Below, piece by piece: positions 61,693 to 64,000 of a DNA stretch of 64,000 nt (the stretch's first letter is position 1; every line of letters starts with the position of its first letter). Under the pieces are notes generated by a model. The model saw only the letters and a program-made list of their open reading frames with translations, was not told the origin of the DNA and searched no databases. The stretch spans positions 620,001 through 684,000 of the forward strand of contig JADKIU010000001.1 in the NCBI GenBank assembly GCA_016722565.1. Reading direction: 5' to 3'. Made by a program: the position numbers and the translations under genes. This DNA is from Bacteroidota bacterium. Its GTDB lineage: Bacteria > Bacteroidota > Bacteroidia > 2-12-FULL-35-15.

Positions 61693-62334
61693 ATGGATTC
61701 TAAAAAATTAAGCGCAATATTTCTGTTTTTTTCAAGTGTTGTTTTTGCACAACAAGACAAAATACAATATATACACAAACATTTGGTTCGTGCAGATGCT
61801 TCTATTGTAGGCGGGTATTTGTTTAATGAAGGACTAAGCAATGTGCATATAAACGGAAGCGCAGAATATTATATGGATAATAAAATATCAATTCGAGGTT
61901 CAGCCAGTTATCTCTTGGGAAGTAGCGGTATCACAAATGATTCGATGGGTTTAAAAGATTTTCATTCAATCTATTTAGGAGCGGCCTATCACTTTACTAC
62001 CAATGGTCACTTTGATCCATATGTGATTGTGCAACCGGGGGTGGCGTATACATCTTCTTTTCAAGTTCACAATTGGGTTCCGGTTCAATTGCAAGATGAG
62101 CAAATAAGTCATACATATTATCCAGGTGTAGTTAGTCCTTTAGCAACTGTTGGTGTTGGTTTTAACTATTATTTCCAGCGCTTTGCTCATTTATTTGTTG
62201 AAACAAGATACGTTTACGGAAGACACTTGTCTCAGGCTCCTAGTCCAATTTCTCTTGAAGAGTTGAGAATTACATTTGGGTTAGGTTTTAATTTATTTGT
62301 TGTAAAAGAAAAAAAGAAAAATACTTCATCTTAA
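61693..62334 (+). CDS. Hypothetical outer-membrane beta-barrel protein
   Basis: This 213-residue protein has a signal peptide (MDSKKLSAIFLFFSSVVFAQ) and strands such as IHINGSAEYYMDNKISIRGSASYLLGSSG and FDPYVIVQPGVAYTSSFQVHNW; ITFGLGFNLFV ends the barrel. It resembles the preceding gene in layout. No known family. A bidirectional terminator follows. Confidence 0.65.
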   Translation: MDSKKLSAIFLFFSSVVFAQQDKIQYIHKHLVRADASIVGGYLFNEGLSNVHINGSAEYYMDNKISIRGSASYLLGSSGITNDSMGLKDFHSIYLGAAYHFTTNGHFDPYVIVQPGVAYTSSFQVHNWVPVQLQDEQISHTYYPGVVSPLATVGVGFNYYFQRFAHLFVETRYVYGRHLSQAPSPISLEELRITFGLGFNLFVVKEKKKNTSS

Positions 62335-62335
62335 A

Positions 62336-62373
62336 ATAAAAACTCCGCTCTGATTGTCAGAGCGGAGTTTTTA
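62336..62373. terminator. Bidirectional terminator
   Basis: AAACTCCGCTCTGA pairs with TCAGAGCGGAGTTT around TTG, with an A tract before and a T tract after. It lies between two converging genes. Confidence 0.9.
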
Positions 62374-62375
62374 TT

Positions 62376-63167
62376 TTATTGAGTAATTTCCATTGGTTCA
62401 CTTACTTTTTTAGCCGCAGCATCTCGTTCTTTTCTGTCGTCTATTTTATTCTGTTTACGATTCATTTCCCATTTGTATTCTTTGGTGGTAATGATTACTA
62501 ATCCACCGGTGCAATCACCATACATGGCCGGTACACCACCTGTAATGATTTCCATTCCGCTAATTCCCATGCCCGGTACATCTGGTACTTCCATTGTTTT
62601 ATTACCATCCACATAATAGCCTGTGCTTCCTCTGCGTGAACCTCTTACATAAATGTCTTTTCCGTCAGGCGTTTCCAATACTCCTGGCGTTACCATTACT
62701 ATTAAGCCTATAATATCAGTTTTTCCAACAGCACTGTTTTCAATTTGATTGATGGAAAGTGGAGTTACGGTTACAAATTTAGAGTCAAAAGCAGGTTCTA
62801 CGAAATTTGCTGTGATTACAACATATGGTAAATCTTTCGATGATAAACTCATGTTGATAGTCACATATCTGATTTGATTCGGATTGACACTTACTTTTTC
62901 CAGAAGAAAAGTATTGTAACTGCTTGCAAATGCTTTGATGCTATACTTCCCCGGAGTTAATTCTTTTACGGTAAATTCCCCATTGATGTCGGTTTGAGTC
63001 GAAGCAACAACGGTTGAATCTTGTAGGATAGCGACTTGAGTAAATGGTAAGGGCGCTTTCTTTTCATCTTCTATTGTTCCTTTAATAGTACCATTTGTTT
63101 GAGCAATGGCATTGATTGAACCCAACATTACAAACAGTATTGCAATTGTTTTTAATGTACTACTCAT
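62376..63167 (-). CDS. Carboxypeptidase-regulatory-like plus TonB-plug protein without barrel
   Basis: The start at ATG 63167 (MSSTLKTIAILFVMLGSINAIAQ) gives a signal peptide and 263 residues. Residues about 25-105 form a carboxypeptidase-regulatory-like (CarboxypepD_reg) domain, GTIKGTIEDEKKAPLPFTQVAI... KELTPGKYSIKAFASSY, and residues about 130-240 a TonB-dependent receptor plug (IIGLIVMVTPGVLETPDGKDIYVRGSRRGSTGYYVDGNK... GGVPAMYGDCTGGLVIITTK). The outer-membrane barrel of SusC-type receptors is absent; the protein ends in a short charged tail. It is either a truncated receptor or a soluble periplasmic relative, divergent from an ECF sigma gene. Confidence 0.75.
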   Translation of the reverse strand: MSSTLKTIAILFVMLGSINAIAQTNGTIKGTIEDEKKAPLPFTQVAILQDSTVVASTQTDINGEFTVKELTPGKYSIKAFASSYNTFLLEKVSVNPNQIRYVTINMSLSSKDLPYVVITANFVEPAFDSKFVTVTPLSINQIENSAVGKTDIIGLIVMVTPGVLETPDGKDIYVRGSRRGSTGYYVDGNKTMEVPDVPGMGISGMEIITGGVPAMYGDCTGGLVIITTKEYKWEMNRKQNKIDDRKERDAAAKKVSEPMEITQ

Positions 63168-63212
63168 TACTTTATTTTTAAAGTGATTGAGTTCCTGATT
63201 TTTCGTTTTCAT

Positions 63213-63577
63213 AAGTATGGAGTTTAAAAGGTTTATGTTGATTCGAGATTGCGCTTTTACTCGGTTTGCAAATAAGACGTTTACAAAAACACTTTTCCAT
63301 AAATAAAAAATTAATCACATAAACATAGAATGAAAAAGGAGGATAGGAAAATGATTTTACTATAGTTCTGTAATGTTCAGTATCTCCAATTCGATATTTC
63401 TATCGATTCAGATTTGTACCCTTCTGCCATTTAATCAGAAAATCTGCCGTTTGCTCATTGCCACAAACTATTCCTAAAAAATGCAGTTTAATCTTATGGA
63501 ATCGGATACTTCAATACGTCTAATTTTCAACCGGTCATTTATCGGTGCGATTCCGGAACTTTTAAAAACATCGGATT
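63213..63577. other. Gap of about 365 nt between the plug protein gene and the ECF sigma gene
   Basis: No gene, RNA gene or clear repeat is seen. There is a 45-codon open frame on the plus strand from ATG 63481 that overlaps the sigma gene start; it has no recognisable content. The gap must hold the divergent promoters of the two flanking genes, but no exact TAnnTTTG box was found. Confidence 0.5.
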
Positions 63578-64000
63578 ATGAGTTACGCTACTTCACATCA
63601 AAGCCATTTAACCGATAATGAATTGGTAAAACACTACAAAATGAGTAGTGATAAAATTTATGTTGGAGAATTATACAAACGCTATACACATTTGGTACTG
63701 GGAATGTGCATCAACTATTTTAAAGATAAAGATGTTGCAAAAGATGTGGTATTGCAGATTTTCGAAAAACTGTTTGAAGAATTAAAAAAGCGTGAAGTAG
63801 AAAATTTCAAAGCATGGCTAACATTCGTTGTTCGTAATCATTGTATTTCCGAATTGCGAAAAATGCAAACACAACTAAATCGAGATGTTGAATATCAATA
63901 TCAGGTTAAAGTAAATGCAATTGAAGAAGATGAAGAGTTGGAAGCGGAGGAGGAACAAAAGCTGGAAGCATTGGAAAAAGCTTTGGAAAGTTTAAACCCT
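63578..64000 (+). CDS. ECF RNA polymerase sigma factor, N-terminal part (3' end outside the window)
   Basis: From ATG 63578 a frame of 141 codons stays open to the window end. Region 2 is clear: ...VGELYKRYTHLVLGMCINYFKDKDVAKDVVLQIFEKLFEELKKREVENFKAWLTFVVRNHCISELRK, the sigma-70 family pattern that binds the -10 element. The linker NAIEEDEELEAEEEQ is acidic and region 4 begins with LEKALESLNP. It is an extracytoplasmic-function type sigma factor, in a position divergent from the plug-type protein. Confidence 0.85.
   Translation, partial: MSYATSHQSHLTDNELVKHYKMSSDKIYVGELYKRYTHLVLGMCINYFKDKDVAKDVVLQIFEKLFEELKKREVENFKAWLTFVVRNHCISELRKMQTQLNRDVEYQYQVKVNAIEEDEELEAEEEQKLEALEKALESLNP

Noticed and set aside
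63481..63618. A 45-codon plus-strand frame before the ECF sigma gene
   Set aside because: It overlaps the clear sigma-factor start in another frame, has no signal or domain and no -7 box close by.
1..64000. tRNA, rRNA genes, CRISPR arrays, prophage or IS transposase
   Set aside because: No tRNA T-arm with matching acceptor stem, no regularly spaced 24-40 bp repeats and no transposase or integrase gene was found by eye. The octamer arrays lack spacers of constant size and are not CRISPRs.

Overview
The window is a piece of a Bacteroidota chromosome with low GC and dense coding on both strands. Several signs point to this phylum: -7 promoter boxes of the form TAnnTTTG, almost no Shine-Dalgarno sequences before start codons, proteins with type IX secretion (T9SS) C-terminal sorting domains, the gliding genes gldE and gldD, a GldL-like membrane protein, a DUF4286 protein and a kynurenine pathway pair. 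The layout around hup, mutY, ssb, gldE and gldD suggests a Flavobacteriales- or Sphingobacteriales-like lineage. Genus cannot be judged from the sequence alone.

Layout. 1-9.6 kb: end of a fatty acid desaturase, an Ntn hydrolase with a membrane tail, a GldL-like triplicated membrane protein, a J-domain/KTSC fusion, mfd, fbp, a GNAT acetyltransferase and lysC. 9.6-15.8 kb: a 2-hydroxyacid dehydrogenase, mgtE (frameshifted), rsmA, a DUF4286 protein, a lipoprotein, a large TPR protein and a small frameshifted ORF. 15.9-19.2 kb: kmo and kynU of kynurenine catabolism, with a YdeI-like gene between them. 19.4-25.2 kb: hemL, a UbiA-like membrane protein and gcvP. 25.3-29.6 kb: three T9SS-exported proteins, each ended by a strong terminator. 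29.6-34.8 kb: an Mla-type ABC pair, feoA-feoB and a SprT-like protease. 35-42.2 kb: an aminotransferase, manC (frameshifted), fumC, an ArsC-like reductase and prfB with its programmed frameshift. 42.2-50.6 kb: recX and a MoxR/DUF58/DUF4350/DUF4129/SpoIIM/RDD cluster. 50.7-60.8 kb: a DUF1304 protein, a CocE-like hydrolase, RNase G, a tiny COX24/mS38-like protein, a TPR protein, HU, mutY, ssb, gldE, gldD and ctaA. 61-64 kb: two outer-membrane proteins, a carboxypeptidase-regulatory/plug protein and the start of an ECF sigma factor that runs off the window.

Three themes stand out. First, the spacers carry several families of short-word repeats. The clearest is an array of the octamer TAGTCACY (opposite strand TARGTGAC) that starts at the stop codon of four different genes. 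Because 8 is not a multiple of 3, the array puts stops in all frames. Two copies are large inverted-arm elements of about 170 bp. Second, a palindrome TGAYAATTATCA resembling an FNR/CRP-family site sits 22-24 nt upstream of the -7 box of three separate genes (gcvP, kmo, ctaA). Third, eight genes are broken by 1-2 nt indels, mostly one missing A in an A4-A6 run. Several are housekeeping genes (mutY, rng, mgtE), so most of these are probably base-calling errors rather than true pseudogenes. The prfB frameshift is different: it has the classic programmed +1 site.
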